Positions 1-9,955 of a stretch of 64,000 bases of DNA are shown one piece after another (the stretch's first letter is position 1; each line of letters opens with the position of its first letter). The notes beneath the pieces are model-generated. The model was not told the origin of the DNA, searched no databases, and worked only from the letters and a program-made list of their open reading frames with translations. Made by a program: the position numbers and the translations under genes. The stretch is from Ridgeia piscesae (lineage: Eukaryota > Annelida > Polychaeta > Sabellida > Siboglinidae): the NCBI GenBank assembly GCA_025642075.2, contig JAODUO010001207.1, forward strand, positions 1-64,000. Reading direction: 5' to 3'.

Positions 1-640
1 AGGTAAACCAATATTAAATTATGCGTCAGTGTTTGGATATTCATACAACGTTAATGACCTTCCTGTACGGTAACATACATGGCATGTCTGGGCAGGTTTT
101 GATTTTTGTAGTAAATAGGTGAGAATCCAGAACTACTTCATTTATATTTGGGAATCTGCGTAAAAAATTGGCAGTGATCCTTTTCAATAAATTAAATAAA
201 AATAATGCCGCTTCTGTGTAGGAATAATTATGGTAGTCGGCCCTGTATTTTGTAGGGTAGTACAAATTGGTTAATGACCGCAGTTGGCATACTTTTTCAA
301 TTGCGCATTTTTAAAATACAAATCATATCTTCAGTTCGTCATTAATTAATTTTTATTATTTCTTTATTACTCCTTTGCTACCCTTATGAACACTGCATTT
401 TTACCTGAGGTTGCAAAAAAACACTGTTTTTTGGTTTTAAATAAAATTGAAACGACTTAAATTTTAGTGGTTTTTTCTTTTGCCAGGCTACCCGGCAGTA
501 AACTCTTTGGTGGACTAGTAAACTTTTGTCTTTACTAGTCCGCTGTCTAGTTAATTAAATGGTGAAGTTCTACCCCTGGACTTACCATCACAAAATAAAG
601 CTTATATTACTTATTACTAGTGAAGCTGGCTGCTTATATT
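1..640. other. AT-rich stretch, no recognised gene
   Basis: This lies downstream (minus-strand sense) of the first Ig exon and is probably intron. A 74-codon minus-strand frame at 265-41 contains a CPDMPCMLPYRK stretch that I do not recognise. It has no clear splice context and could be a transposon scrap. Nothing else is supported. Confidence 0.4.
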
Positions 641-653
641 AGAACATACTCAC

Positions 654-984
654 TGTATACAACTACTGTTTTTGTCGACGTTGTCAGTGAAAACCCCCTG
701 ATCTTCACAGTACAGGTGTACTTTCCACTGTCGGACAGTTGGGTGCTGTTTAAGTAGAAATAGCTAGAGTTTGCGGACCACCAGGTCAATGCCCCGGCCT
801 TGCATACATCTCTTTGACCCGTCATCATTCATAGGTTTATAGATACACATATTCTCCTTGTTGGAACCCATATTCCAGGTGACCCGTCTGATGAGGTTCA
901 ACGGGTGATTGACCCTACACTCCAGCAAGAAACCCTCTCCTTGTTTCACTGAGGACTGGGCGTAAACAGCCACATTTCCTGGCT
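654..984 (-). pseudogene. V-type immunoglobulin-domain exon, frameshifted
   Basis: The exon encodes one Ig domain of an extracellular protein. Bordered by a TTTTTTGCAG acceptor (exon begins at 984) and a GTGAGT donor (exon ends at 654). In order one reads a VYAQSSVKQGEG strand, the first Cys in FLLECRV, a core Trp in RRVTWNMG, extra Cys residues (MCIYKP, KRCMQ), then WWSANSSYFYLNSTQLSD and the canonical second-Cys motif DSGKYTCTV. The two halves lie in different frames: the first stops at 764 (TAG), the second is open from about 828. The exon is 331 nt, whereas phase-1 to phase-1 Ig exons should be a multiple of three, so an extra base near the CAAGGCCGGGGC run (about 795) is the likely cause. 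Its leader exon is probably at 4412-4316, also ending in phase 1. V-set identity is firm; the pseudogene status could be a sequencing error. Specific function is unknown. Confidence 0.75.
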
Positions 985-2054
985 CTGCAAAAAATGAAAT
1001 CGGTATAAATAAGGGTTTCAAAACATTTGTCTTGGTTATGAAAAAAATCTCTGAATATAAGTACAAACATAAACAATGTTATAACACAGCATACTGATGG
1101 TAAGGATCAGTCTTAATTAAGAATTCAAAACATGTACAGAAGGATACATTTATTCAACATATTATTTAACTTTATCACAAAGATAATAATCTAATTGAAC
1201 ATTTTGTTACTGAATGTACCTATAAATGTTCTTTACTGCAGTTATTGCTGTTTGAACATCACAAATTAATTACAGGCCGTGTTAGTGGATGTTTGACAGT
1301 GGCATTGCAGTCAAGTAGCCAGTGTGTGTATATATTCCATGATTAAGCATATGTAATATTAAAATGGCAATAACATTTATTTGGGGAAAAAAATTTTTAA
1401 CGTAGTATACAAAAACTATTACACATACAACATTGTTATTTATATACACAATATTTAAATATTTTTATCGTGAATAAATAATAACAAAATGAAAAAAATA
1501 TTAACTGTGCACCATTGTATAAAAACATTCCTTTAGGAAATAGAAAACGTGTGTGATTCAAACCAATGATTCTTGATTTAAAAACAAACGCAGTATGTAT
1601 AGAAGTGAGCTAGTTAGACGGACAAATTTGATTCCCTTGATTTTAATTGTTATATTACATTTTATAACTGTTCCTTCATTTATTATACTTTGTTGTGATA
1701 TTATACTATTTATAGATAATACATTTCTTTCTGAAGCTGATTACAATATTTGTTTAATCGAAAATGGGCTGAAAAGTGATGCCGGCAAAGGCAAAGCTGT
1801 CTCAAGCAACACAACTATGGCACATAATTGTTACGGCTTAATTTTTTCAATAAAATTGAACTCATGGAACCATAAGATTTGTTCCTCTATGATGACTCTA
1901 TTGTGTTACATCAGAATATCGCTCAGTAACTCACCCTGACAGGCCTGACTCTTATTTCTACCCAAAGGTATACACACATGCACTGGATGCATGGACAGGT
2001 AGCAGTGATGCAAGCATCTATAGCCTCTTGTATCCCATCACCACTTAGCTAATT
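985..2054. other. Intron-like AT-rich stretch, no gene seen
   Basis: Probably the intron between the leader exon at 4.4 kb and the Ig exon. It contains a plus-strand frame at 1595-1939 starting with a hydrophobic stretch (LIPLILIVILHFITV), but base composition is that of the surrounding intron and there is no recognisable domain, so it is not called. Confidence 0.4.
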
Positions 2055-2055
2055 A

Positions 2056-2367
2056 AATCTCAACTCAAGGTTAAGATCAGATGTTGATGGTCAGGTAAAG
2101 GTCAAAGTTGACCTCTTGGCAGACAACAAATGGAGACTTCTATGAAATTATATTTTAATTTATTCATGAATATAAATGGATAATTTTACAATTTTTTACA
2201 CATTTGTTCATGAAAAAAGACTATTCAGTCATAATCAAAATTATTTGAAACACGTACCCAGGGGTAGTCACACATCGGGTATAGTGCAAATATCATTACA
2301 CTTTACTTATATTGGTAATAAGATTTTTCTATGAGGGAAATTCTTGCATAATGTGGGTATGTTGCAA

Positions 2368-2420
<53 letters not shown>

Positions 2421-2832
2421 TCTCTTATGACAAATGTTCTGCCCGAAAATTTCAAATGTTCATCGTGGAGTGCAATAAATCTGTTTCACTAAAAAGCTAT
2501 GTTTGAGCTCATTTTTATTAGAGGTGATACTTGTCTAACAAACAAAATCATTGAGCTAGTCATACATGGGGATAGGCAGATGTTGTCATGGGAGCATGGA
2601 ACTGGTGAAATTCTATACATTATGTGTAACATATGTGACTAAGTGTTTCAAATAATTTAAGTTAGTCTTTTCTCAGGAACAAATGTGTCACATATTGTAA
2701 GATTATCCATTTATATTCACGAATAAACAAATATATAATTTCATAGAAGTTTCTATTTGTTGTCCATCGAGAGGTCAACTTTGACCTTTACCTGACCTTC
2801 AATATTTAATCTTCACCTTGAACTGAAAATTT
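2056..2832. mobile_element. MITE-like element with about 120-bp terminal inverted repeats
   Basis: The left arm (about 2060-2180) and right arm (about 2697-2828) are inverted copies. Both contain, read inward, a TCAAGGT..AAGAT start, GGTCAGGTAAAGGTCAAAG, GTTGACCTC and CTTCTATGAAATTATAT. The core is about 500 bp, holds a TA dinucleotide run and has no coding capacity. The structure is that of a non-autonomous DNA transposon. I could not settle the target duplication, so the ends are approximate to about 10 bp. Confidence 0.7.
2370..2417. repeat. (TA)n microsatellite
   Basis: About 24 uninterrupted TA dinucleotides inside the MITE-like element. Confidence 0.9.
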
Positions 2833-3944
2833 AACAAACAAAAAATGGATTCTACATACTCAGACACCCCTAGAAAGAACTAAAGTATTTTTTTAAGATG
2901 TGACCAGTGGCCATCTTGGATTTATGCAAATTACCAGAGTTTCTCATAGTTGCTGTTTGAGCAGTGAAGCTGAATTTGTTCTAGGACCTGATGAGTCAAA
3001 ATCAACCAAAGCGTTCATAGGACAGAACATTTATAAGTTCACTATTGAATATAACATTCATAGGATAGAACATTTGTAAGTTCACTATTGATTATTGAGC
3101 ATATATGACTGTCAAATGGACAAGTTCTTAAATGTATCACTATACGATGAACCTTAGGTGCGTTGAGACGTTTGTTCGTCTAAATGGATTTCTCTGAAAT
3201 TATAACACAGGTGTTTTCTCACCCAACATCATCTTTTTAGAGGATGTGCATTGTTGATTTCAATTTTTTTTACTACACTAATGTATATAGGCTTTGTGTA
3301 TAAATGGGAAATGGATTTTAGCTAATTTATTAATGCCTTATTTTTTCCTTTAACTGATATCGACTGGATTGGTTTCTCCCTTTAATTTCTGGATTAATCT
3401 GTCTGTGCGATGTTTGAATTCACATCCACTGTAATGTGACCGTTAATTTGGGATACTGGCTTGGACAAAAAGCTTGCTCATCTGAGAAAGACTAGAGCTC
3501 TGTCTATCACACAAACGGAATTAACAAGCTAGTGCTAATCTGTATAATTAAGACCTGATTGGTCTCACATTGGCTTTACCGTTTGTTAGCAGATACTTAT
3601 TTTTTTTTACTGATAACCATGTCCAATGTATTTGAAAGTGTTAACCATTTCAAACATCTATTTAACTATAATGATTTTCACATGTCAGATACAATTACAC
3701 ATACAAATACTTAAAAATATATATATAAATACTTTTGTACAAATGTATTTGACCATGCATATATGTCTGTTTTTGTGATATTAATAATGAATAGCTTAAT
3801 TTATAAATATATATTACAATAAAAATGTATTACAGTAACATTTACTACAGTAAAAATATTCACTTTATAAAGTTTATCTCAGAATCACTTCTTGGCAATA
3901 AACTATGGTTGAGGAATTGTGTGGCTAAAATAACAGTGCTCAAG
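2833..3944. other. No gene; small tandem duplication inside
   Basis: Intron-like AT-rich DNA. A 43-bp unit (GTTCATAGGACAGAACATTT...) is duplicated head to tail at about 3013-3098. No coding or RNA signal seen. Confidence 0.5.
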
Positions 3945-4315
3945 ACCTCAGCTTAAGGTGTCAGCAAATTGGCAACAGTTGTTCGCCAGGCATAGTGGCA
4001 TAGTCTAGATACCATCATGATCGTCTGATCAGTTATCAAACATTAACATTCCATGTATAGTTTTATGTATTGGGGGATATACATTGTATCGGATACATTG
4101 CCCCTCATTAGTTTACTGTTATAATATTGGAACGTCTTCGCCTTCGCCTCGGGACTTACTTTACGAGACTGCCCTGGCCTGGATCGACGACGTCATAATT
4201 TTAGCCACTCTGTCTCCGAAAACAGTAGGACCACTTATTTGACCTTGTTTCATACATATATAAACATCGATAACGATAATTCTAGATGAACATCCCGTAT
4301 CCGGGTACAGCGTAC

Positions 4316-4412
4316 CTTTAGGCTTAGCGCTGACAGCGGGCTCCAGCAACGACAGTGCGACTGTCACCACCAGTGGCAGTGACAGTGTCAAACGGCCGAC
4401 AAACCGGGTCAT
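4316..4412 (-). CDS. Signal-peptide first exon of Ig-domain gene, copy 1
   Basis: Reads M-T-R-F then a hydrophobic core (LTLSLPLVVTVALSLL) and a small-residue cleavage-like region (EPAVSAKPK), then AAAG|GTACGC, a good splice donor. The exon is 97 nt, ending in phase 1, which matches the phase-1 acceptor of the Ig exon at 984; the junction codon would be GAG (Glu). An upstream in-frame Met exists (4442), but the shared Met at 4412 is chosen because it is the one conserved in all three copies (MTRF, MTRF, MTQI). The product would enter the secretory pathway. The leader call rests on hydrophobicity, splice phase and threefold conservation. Confidence 0.7.
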
Positions 4413-4551
4413 CCTGTTCAACTTGGCCTCTGACTCGATCAAATCGACCGATTGTACTCAACCATTGCTACGAAACTTTTCCTCGAACCATGTGTTTGTC
4501 GAGCGTGTTCCTCTGCCGGCTACAATAGCGGGGATGCGCGTTCACAATTGA

Positions 4552-4580
4552 AAACATGAAAATACAAAAGAATCCGCAAG
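4552..4580 (-). promoter_or_regulatory. TATA-like element about 150 bp upstream of leader exon 1
   Basis: On the minus strand a TTTTGTATTTTCATG block lies at a fixed distance from the start codon. In copy 3 the same position (about 43208-43224) reads TCCTTTTATATTTTCATG, closer to a TATA box. Conservation of spacing supports a core promoter; no transcription data are available. Confidence 0.35.
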
Positions 4581-4882
4581 CACTTCCTCACCGCGACAGA
4601 TGCCGGACTTCTGACAGTAATTAGAGTTACGCCATCTGCCGGTGTTTTCGGGGATTACGAATTTCATTAACGCCGTCTAGCGATTAAACAAATATTATAT
4701 TGTAGTCTGTTTTCTTGGAAATTGAAGTGAATTGACTTTTATTTGGCATTTAAAATAAATGTATATGAACAATGAACATATGTTTACAGTGTATGCCAGG
4801 GCGTCAATAAAACTAAAATAGTTGAACCAATTGCACGCCAAAAATTGTACATACATAATATATATTACCAAAATATGTACAT

Positions 4883-5003
4883 GCATAATACATTCCATTC
4901 CATTCCATTCCATTCCATTCCATTCCATTCCATTCCATTCCATTCAATTCAATTCAATTCAATTCAATTCAATTCAATTCAATTCAATTCAATTCAATTC
5001 AAT
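4883..5003. repeat. (CATTC)n/(AATTC)n pentanucleotide array
   Basis: About 12 CATTC units followed by about 12 AATTC units. It directly abuts the 3' end of the LINE at 5004 and is probably its tail: several LINE clades end in short tandem repeats instead of poly(A). Confidence 0.85.
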
Positions 5004-6255
5004 ATGATTTATTCAAACAACATTCAGCAAACATTATAATTTAAGACTATACAAACATGCTATACACATAATCTTATTTGAAGGGAATACACAAGAAGTT
5101 AAAAACTTGTAGTAGTATGTATCCCCGAACACAATATGTTTGGTCATAACCATAATATAAGAAATAATTATTATAATGTAAATATTGCACACATCCTAAA
5201 TACACGACTAGGAAAGTAAACAGAACAATATAAATATAATTAGTGATACAACCCCTAGTTCATTAGTCACATTACTATCACTTGTTCAAAATATATGGAT
5301 GCATACATGGAATTATACTTAGAATTCAGATACATTAGTCATCTGAATCAGTTGCAATGAAAGTTGCAATTATATATATTCATTTATGAGTATTGACTTG
5401 TACCTCTATCTAAAAGACCTTATTGTTTTTATGTCAGTTAGTTCAACATGCAAGGAATTCCAAAGACTTATGCCATACATAGGAAGAGACATGGCTCTAA
5501 CATTCAAGGTGACACAGCGCCTTACTAATTGATTTTTGAGACGTGTTATTACCGAGATATCTTTTTTCACAAAATGCTGTTGTATATTAGCTGGTAACCT
5601 GCAGTAGTATGCTTTATACATAAACATAGCTGTTTTGAATTTCACTAGATCTGGAAATTTTAATGTGTGCGACCTGTAGAAAAGAGGAGTTGTGTGGTCC
5701 AGACGACCTGCCCCAAACAGAAGTCTAATTGCTCTCTTTTGAAGTACAACAAGGCAATTGACATTAGAAGGGTATGTGTTTCCCCATATCTCAGAACAAT
5801 AACTAATGTATGGTAAGAATAATGAGCTGTACAGGATATGCATAGACTGTGAGTCTATTACATGGCTACACTTATATAATATAGCTGTACTCTTAGAGAG
5901 CTTTGATTTAACATTTGCTATACGATCTTTCCAATTCAATTTCTCATCAATTAATATTCCAAGAAATTTAGCCTCACGCACTCTGCTAATGCTTATACCA
6001 TTGATAGTTATGTCAAACTGTGCATTCAAATTACCAAATAACATGTAGCTTGTTTTCGAAACATTTAAACACAGCTTATTTACAGCAAATCATATACACA
6101 ATTTGTCAAGAACTATCGATACTGTTGAAACAAGTTGGTTGATGTTTTTGTCTGCACAAAATAAATTTGTGTCGTCAGCAAACAGTATATATTTCACAAG
6201 CCTAGATATGTTACATAAATAATTAATATACAGTATAAACAGTTTCGGCCCTAAA
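5004..6255 (-). pseudogene. 5'-truncated LINE (non-LTR retrotransposon) reverse transcriptase
   Basis: The conceptual product is the C-terminal half of a LINE reverse transcriptase. The upstream piece (about 6255-6093) has GPKLFILYIN and the catalytic box FADDTNLFCA; it then runs into a stop, and the rest (6044-5406) continues with SYMLFGN, the AKFLGILIDEKLNWKDRI thumb motif, LPYISYCSEIWGNT, LQKRAIRLL and a C-terminal ...YGISLWNSL tail. Homology stops abruptly near 6255, as expected of 5' truncation on insertion. The 3' untranslated part carries a polyadenylation-like AATAAA near 5010 and then the pentanucleotide tail. Motif order fits the Jockey/CR1-type groups; the exact clade is not decided. 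It is dead: the endonuclease and N-terminal RT are missing and the frame is broken. Confidence 0.85.
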
Positions 6256-7146
6256 ATAATAATAATACATAATACTAAATTATTAATAACAATATCAAGA
6301 CAGACCAATTTTACATTGACACAGGCCAGTGCAGCAAACCAAGAAAGCACCAGAACAGCTCGACATAGCATTGGGACAGACGAACACAAAACGGGACCGA
6401 AAAGAAACCGTAAGGAGATATGAGGGAGACACGCGCTGGAACGAAACAGGAAAGGTGACGACATAAAATAGAAATAGAACAGAATCACCAACTGGCAGGG
6501 GAAACGAAATCGAAACTATAAAAATCAGTTGGAGTCGACCAGCTGATGACACACGATGATAGAATTTATCAAACCAAATGACGATGTTAAACAATGTTCA
6601 TGCTGCAGGCAGATTCTTTATTGAACCACCAGACGTGGTTTTATGTACACACATCTGGTGGATGGTGACATTCAGTCGGAATAGGAATACAGCATACTGG
6701 GTTACCATGATCATGTTACTGGGATTCAATTTGTTTTATATAAATACTGAATTAAATAGTTTCTTTGCAACCGGGTGTTAATAACAACAATATTTGGTAC
6801 ATATAAATCTAAGGTTTTATACAATGTATTGGTGGTTGGGGGTGAATCAATTGTAAATTATGAAAATCATGCCGGACCCAAACACAACGTGATTCGCCAC
6901 GCTTACAAGTATTTTAAAATTACGTGATGCGGTTATGGTTGCGTACTATGTCCCAATAAAATACAAGCTTTCAACCTACACGCATATTGTTAGTACGTTG
7001 GCTATTTTAACATAGGATTTATCATTGTTTGTAGCAAGAGAGTCACACAGACTCGTGATCGGAGCTCACAGATGAAACAAAGACAACTGGATTGATTCCC
7101 GTAACAAATTAAGCCTGCGTCTACATGAGAATAACACAATACTCAC
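6256..7146. other. No gene recognised
   Basis: Two overlapping minus-strand frames at 6594-6090 show no domain. A plus-strand frame at 6578-6781 is also unsupported. Probably intron or intergenic DNA between the two Ig exons. Confidence 0.45.
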
Positions 7147-7466
7147 TGTATACCACGATTTGTTTTCTCACCATCACCAATTGCATATTCTGGATCTTCA
7201 ATGTACAAGTGTACTTTCCACTGTCAGACAGCTGTGTGCTGTTTAAGTAGAGATAGTTGGAATTTCCTGCCCACCAGTTCCATGCCCTGTTTTTCAAACA
7301 TCTCTTTAGAGCGTATGCACGGCCAGCCGTATTGAAATACAGGAATGTCTTGTTGGAAATATGAAGTTCCCATATCAACGAGTTCAACGCGTCAGTGACC
7401 CTACACTCCAGGAACACCCCCTCCTTGTTTTACAGAGGACGGGGCATAAATGGTTTTTGCTTTTTT
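7147..7466 (-). pseudogene. V-type immunoglobulin-domain exon 2, frameshifted
   Basis: Paralogue of the exon at 984-654, with the same donor (GTGAGTATTG at 7146) and a TTTTTGCAG acceptor. The domain shows a first Cys in FLECRVTD, core Trp in SLIWELH, KRCLKNRAWNWW, YLYLNSTQLSDSGKYTCTL and a final VVYSEY, mirroring copy 1. The stretch before the first Cys (APSSVKQGGG) is in another frame and meets a TAG, because the GGAGGGGGTGTTCC segment is two bases shorter than the equivalent in copy 1. The exon length of 320 nt is not a multiple of three, as expected from such an indel. The probable leader exon is at 18564, placing the 8-18 kb repeat block inside the intron. Confidence 0.75.
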
Positions 7467-7984
7467 CTGCAAAAAGCAAAAACTTGAAGTAAATCGGTCC
7501 AGGCTGCAGTGGGTCCGACGAGTAGTGGATGCTTTTTTCTGCAAAAAGAATGTCGCCTGTATAAATGAATGGTATCAGGAGAAAATTCTTTCAATATTGT
7601 GTGTTCTGAAAATCTAACTTTGTGTGTTTTACTAACACGTAATCAGTTGAAACATGATGGGGCATATGAGATAATGAAGAATTCACAATTAGTTAAAAGA
7701 AAAGCTGAAATGTTTGTTACAATGTAATGGGCATAATTTGTGTTTATACTAAATGGAATGTAAAGACTTAGTGAAATAAAAACAAATGCTGTCTATGTCG
7801 TGCATAGTTTCCAGTAAGGTTATTGTCTTTATTATTGTGTAAAATATTAAATGATACGACTGTCGTTTCATTCAGTGCCCCAAACAGCATATCTTGGGTT
7901 GTCACAATATAATGCACAATTTATTATAGCAAATATATTTTCTTTATCTTAGAATGATAACGTTTTGACTATATTTTATAATTA
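7467..7984. other. Duplicated acceptor segment, then no gene
   Basis: The GCTTTTTTCTGCAAAAAG segment at 7459-7476 recurs at 7531-7548, giving a second possible acceptor 72 bp upstream of the Ig exon. The rest is AT-rich with nothing recognised. Confidence 0.5.
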
Positions 7985-8026
7985 CATTGGTTTGGGAATA
8001 GTACTAGTACTATTCCCAAACCAATG
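7985..8026. repeat. Perfect 42-bp palindrome
   Basis: Arms of 21 bp with no spacer, centred on AGTACTAGTACT (between 8005 and 8006); every base pairs with its mirror. It lies exactly at the outer edge of the TTTACTATGG-type array and probably marks an element end or junction. Confidence 0.95.
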
Positions 8027-8345
8027 CTAAAAATGTACTACAGTTTACTATGGTAAACTATGGTAAATTCATAGTAAATCATAGTATATCATAGTAAACC
8101 ATAGTAAACCATAGTATATTATATTTTACCATGCTTTCACCATAGTAAATATGTACGTGGACATAGTAAACCATAGTAAGTTATAGTAAAACCATAGTAA
8201 TTCATAGTAAACTGCAGTATACTACGTTTTACTATGCTTTTACCATAGTAAATTCACATGAAGATGTAGTAAACTGTAGTAAATCCATAGTAAGCTATAG
8301 TCAACCCTAGTTTACTAATTTTTTACATATACTGTGGTTACTGGT
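8024..8345. repeat. Degenerate TTTACTATGG-type array
   Basis: Diverged units of the form GTAAACCATAGTAA..., starting GCTAAAAATGTACTACAG. It resembles the terminus of the better preserved array at 8632 and may be an older or truncated copy. Confidence 0.7.
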
Positions 8346-8631
8346 AAAGTCATGGTAATTGCATGATAAACTATGATATCACTGATATAAATGAGTATAT
8401 TTAACTACATTTTGATAAATGAACATTAAACCATATAGTAAACCATAATACAACAAATGTAAATTAATTATGACATAAGCAGTTTTTGTTTATGGCCTTA
8501 TTTTAAATTGTTTATGCAAAACTGTCAGATGCATCTACCACGGATCTGTTATGGTTTATAGCCCAGACAACTAATAGAAAACATAGTAAGCCATTAACAT
8601 TCGCATAGCCTACTCTATTTTTATCATCCCT
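8346..8631. other. Spacer between two repeat blocks, no gene
   Basis: AT-rich sequence without coding signal between the degenerate and the preserved array. Confidence 0.5.
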
Positions 8632-9270
8632 GCTAAAAATTTACTATGGTTTACTACAGTAAATTTACTATGGTTTACTACAGTAAAACGCAGTGTGTTT
8701 TTCGGAATATTTACTACGCTTTACCATAGTAAATACTATGGTTTATCATAGTATATACTATGGTTTACTACAGTAAATACTATGTTTTACTAGAGTAAAT
8801 ACTATGTTTTACTACAGTGAATACCACATTTTACTATGGTTTACTATGGTGAATATCACAATTTACTATGGTTTACTATAGTAAATACTACGTTTTACTA
8901 TGGTTTACTACAGTGAATACCATATTTTACTATGGTTTACTATGGTGAATATCACAATTTACTATGGTTTACTATAGTAAATACTATGGTTTACTATAGT
9001 AAATACTACGTTTTACTATGGTTTACTACAGTGAATACCACATTTTACTATGGTTTACTATGGTGAATATCACAATTTACTATGGTTTACTATAGTAAAT
9101 ACTACGTTTTACTATGGTTTACTACAGTGAATACCATCATATTTTACTATGGTTTACTATAGTGAATATCACAACTTAGTATGGTTTACTATAGTAAATA
9201 CTATGTTTTACTATGGTTTACTACAGTAAATACCACATATTACTATGGTTTACTATGGTAAACTACGCTA
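8632..9270 (+). repeat. TTTACTATGG-type array, left arm of a large inverted repeat
   Basis: Sub-repeats of 31-33 bp combine in a higher-order unit of about 96 bp (TTTACTATAGTAAATACTACG, TTTACTACAGTGAATACCACA, TTTACTATGGTGAATATCACAA). The array starts CTGCTAAAAATTTACTATGG and contains a unique marker AACGCAGTGTGTTTTTCGGAATATTTACTACGC. The same start and marker occur in inverse orientation at 18100-18225, so this block and 17330-18225 are inverted arms about 8 kb apart. Confidence 0.85.
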
Positions 9271-9462
9271 AACTGTTATGTTCACAGTTAATATTAACCA
9301 CCGGTTGTCCATAATAAAAAAATACTATATCACATTGATGGTGCCATCTGCAATCATAATACAAATCATAATTACTTTTGATGTGTCATGGTTTACTAAA
9401 TCATGATACATCAAAAGTAAGTTAATTAATTATGGCATAAGTTGTCTTTGTTTAATCTTAAA

Positions 9463-9466
<4 letters not shown>

Positions 9467-9535
<69 letters not shown>
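9467..9535. repeat. (TA)n microsatellite
   Basis: About 34 TA units. Confidence 0.9.
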
Positions 9536-9539
<4 letters not shown>

Positions 9540-9621
9540 TTACACACATGTATTATATAAATACATATGGATGTATATAATTAATGTTATTCACAAATAA
9601 TCTACTGTATGTATGTGTATA

Positions 9622-9651
9622 TATACACACACACACACACACACCCACACA

Positions 9652-9707
<56 letters not shown>

Positions 9708-9710
9708 GAG

Positions 9711-9778
<68 letters not shown>

Positions 9779-9955
9779 GCACGCACGCACGAACGAACGC
9801 ACACACGCGCGCACACACACACAGACACACACACACAGACACACACACACAGACACACACACATACACACTCACACGCACGCACGCACGCACGCACGCAC
9901 GAACGCACGAACGCACGAACGCACACACACACACTCACACGCACGCACGCACGCG
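9622..9955. repeat. Compound (CA)n array with CGCACGCACGAACG modules
   Basis: CA repeats interrupted by ACGCACGCACGAACGAACGC blocks at about 9776-9805 and 9873-9925. The long frames reading THTHT or VCVCV here are repeat artefacts. The same compound module occurs at 30.95-31.5 kb. Confidence 0.9.

Larger units (their letters stand above)
3945..4640 (-). repeat. Leader-exon module, copy 1 of 3
   Basis: About 700 bp shared with 42610-43262 and, in part, with 18240-18617, all in the same orientation. It includes promoter-proximal sequence, the leader exon and the start of the first intron of an Ig-type gene. Shared landmarks are TTATCAAA.ATTAACATTCCATG, GACTGTCCTGG, ATCATTTTAGC and the exon itself. 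Homology upstream of the start codon to about 4610 suggests the promoter was duplicated with the exon. Confidence 0.75.

Noticed and set aside
1595..1939. 114-codon plus-strand frame with an N-terminal hydrophobic segment
   Set aside because: AT-rich composition readily gives Ile/Leu/Phe runs; no homologous motif and it lies in a presumed intron of the Ig gene.
8632..9270. CRISPR-like array (regular 31-33-bp units)
   Set aside because: Units are directly adjacent variants of one another with no unique spacers, and the DNA is clearly animal.
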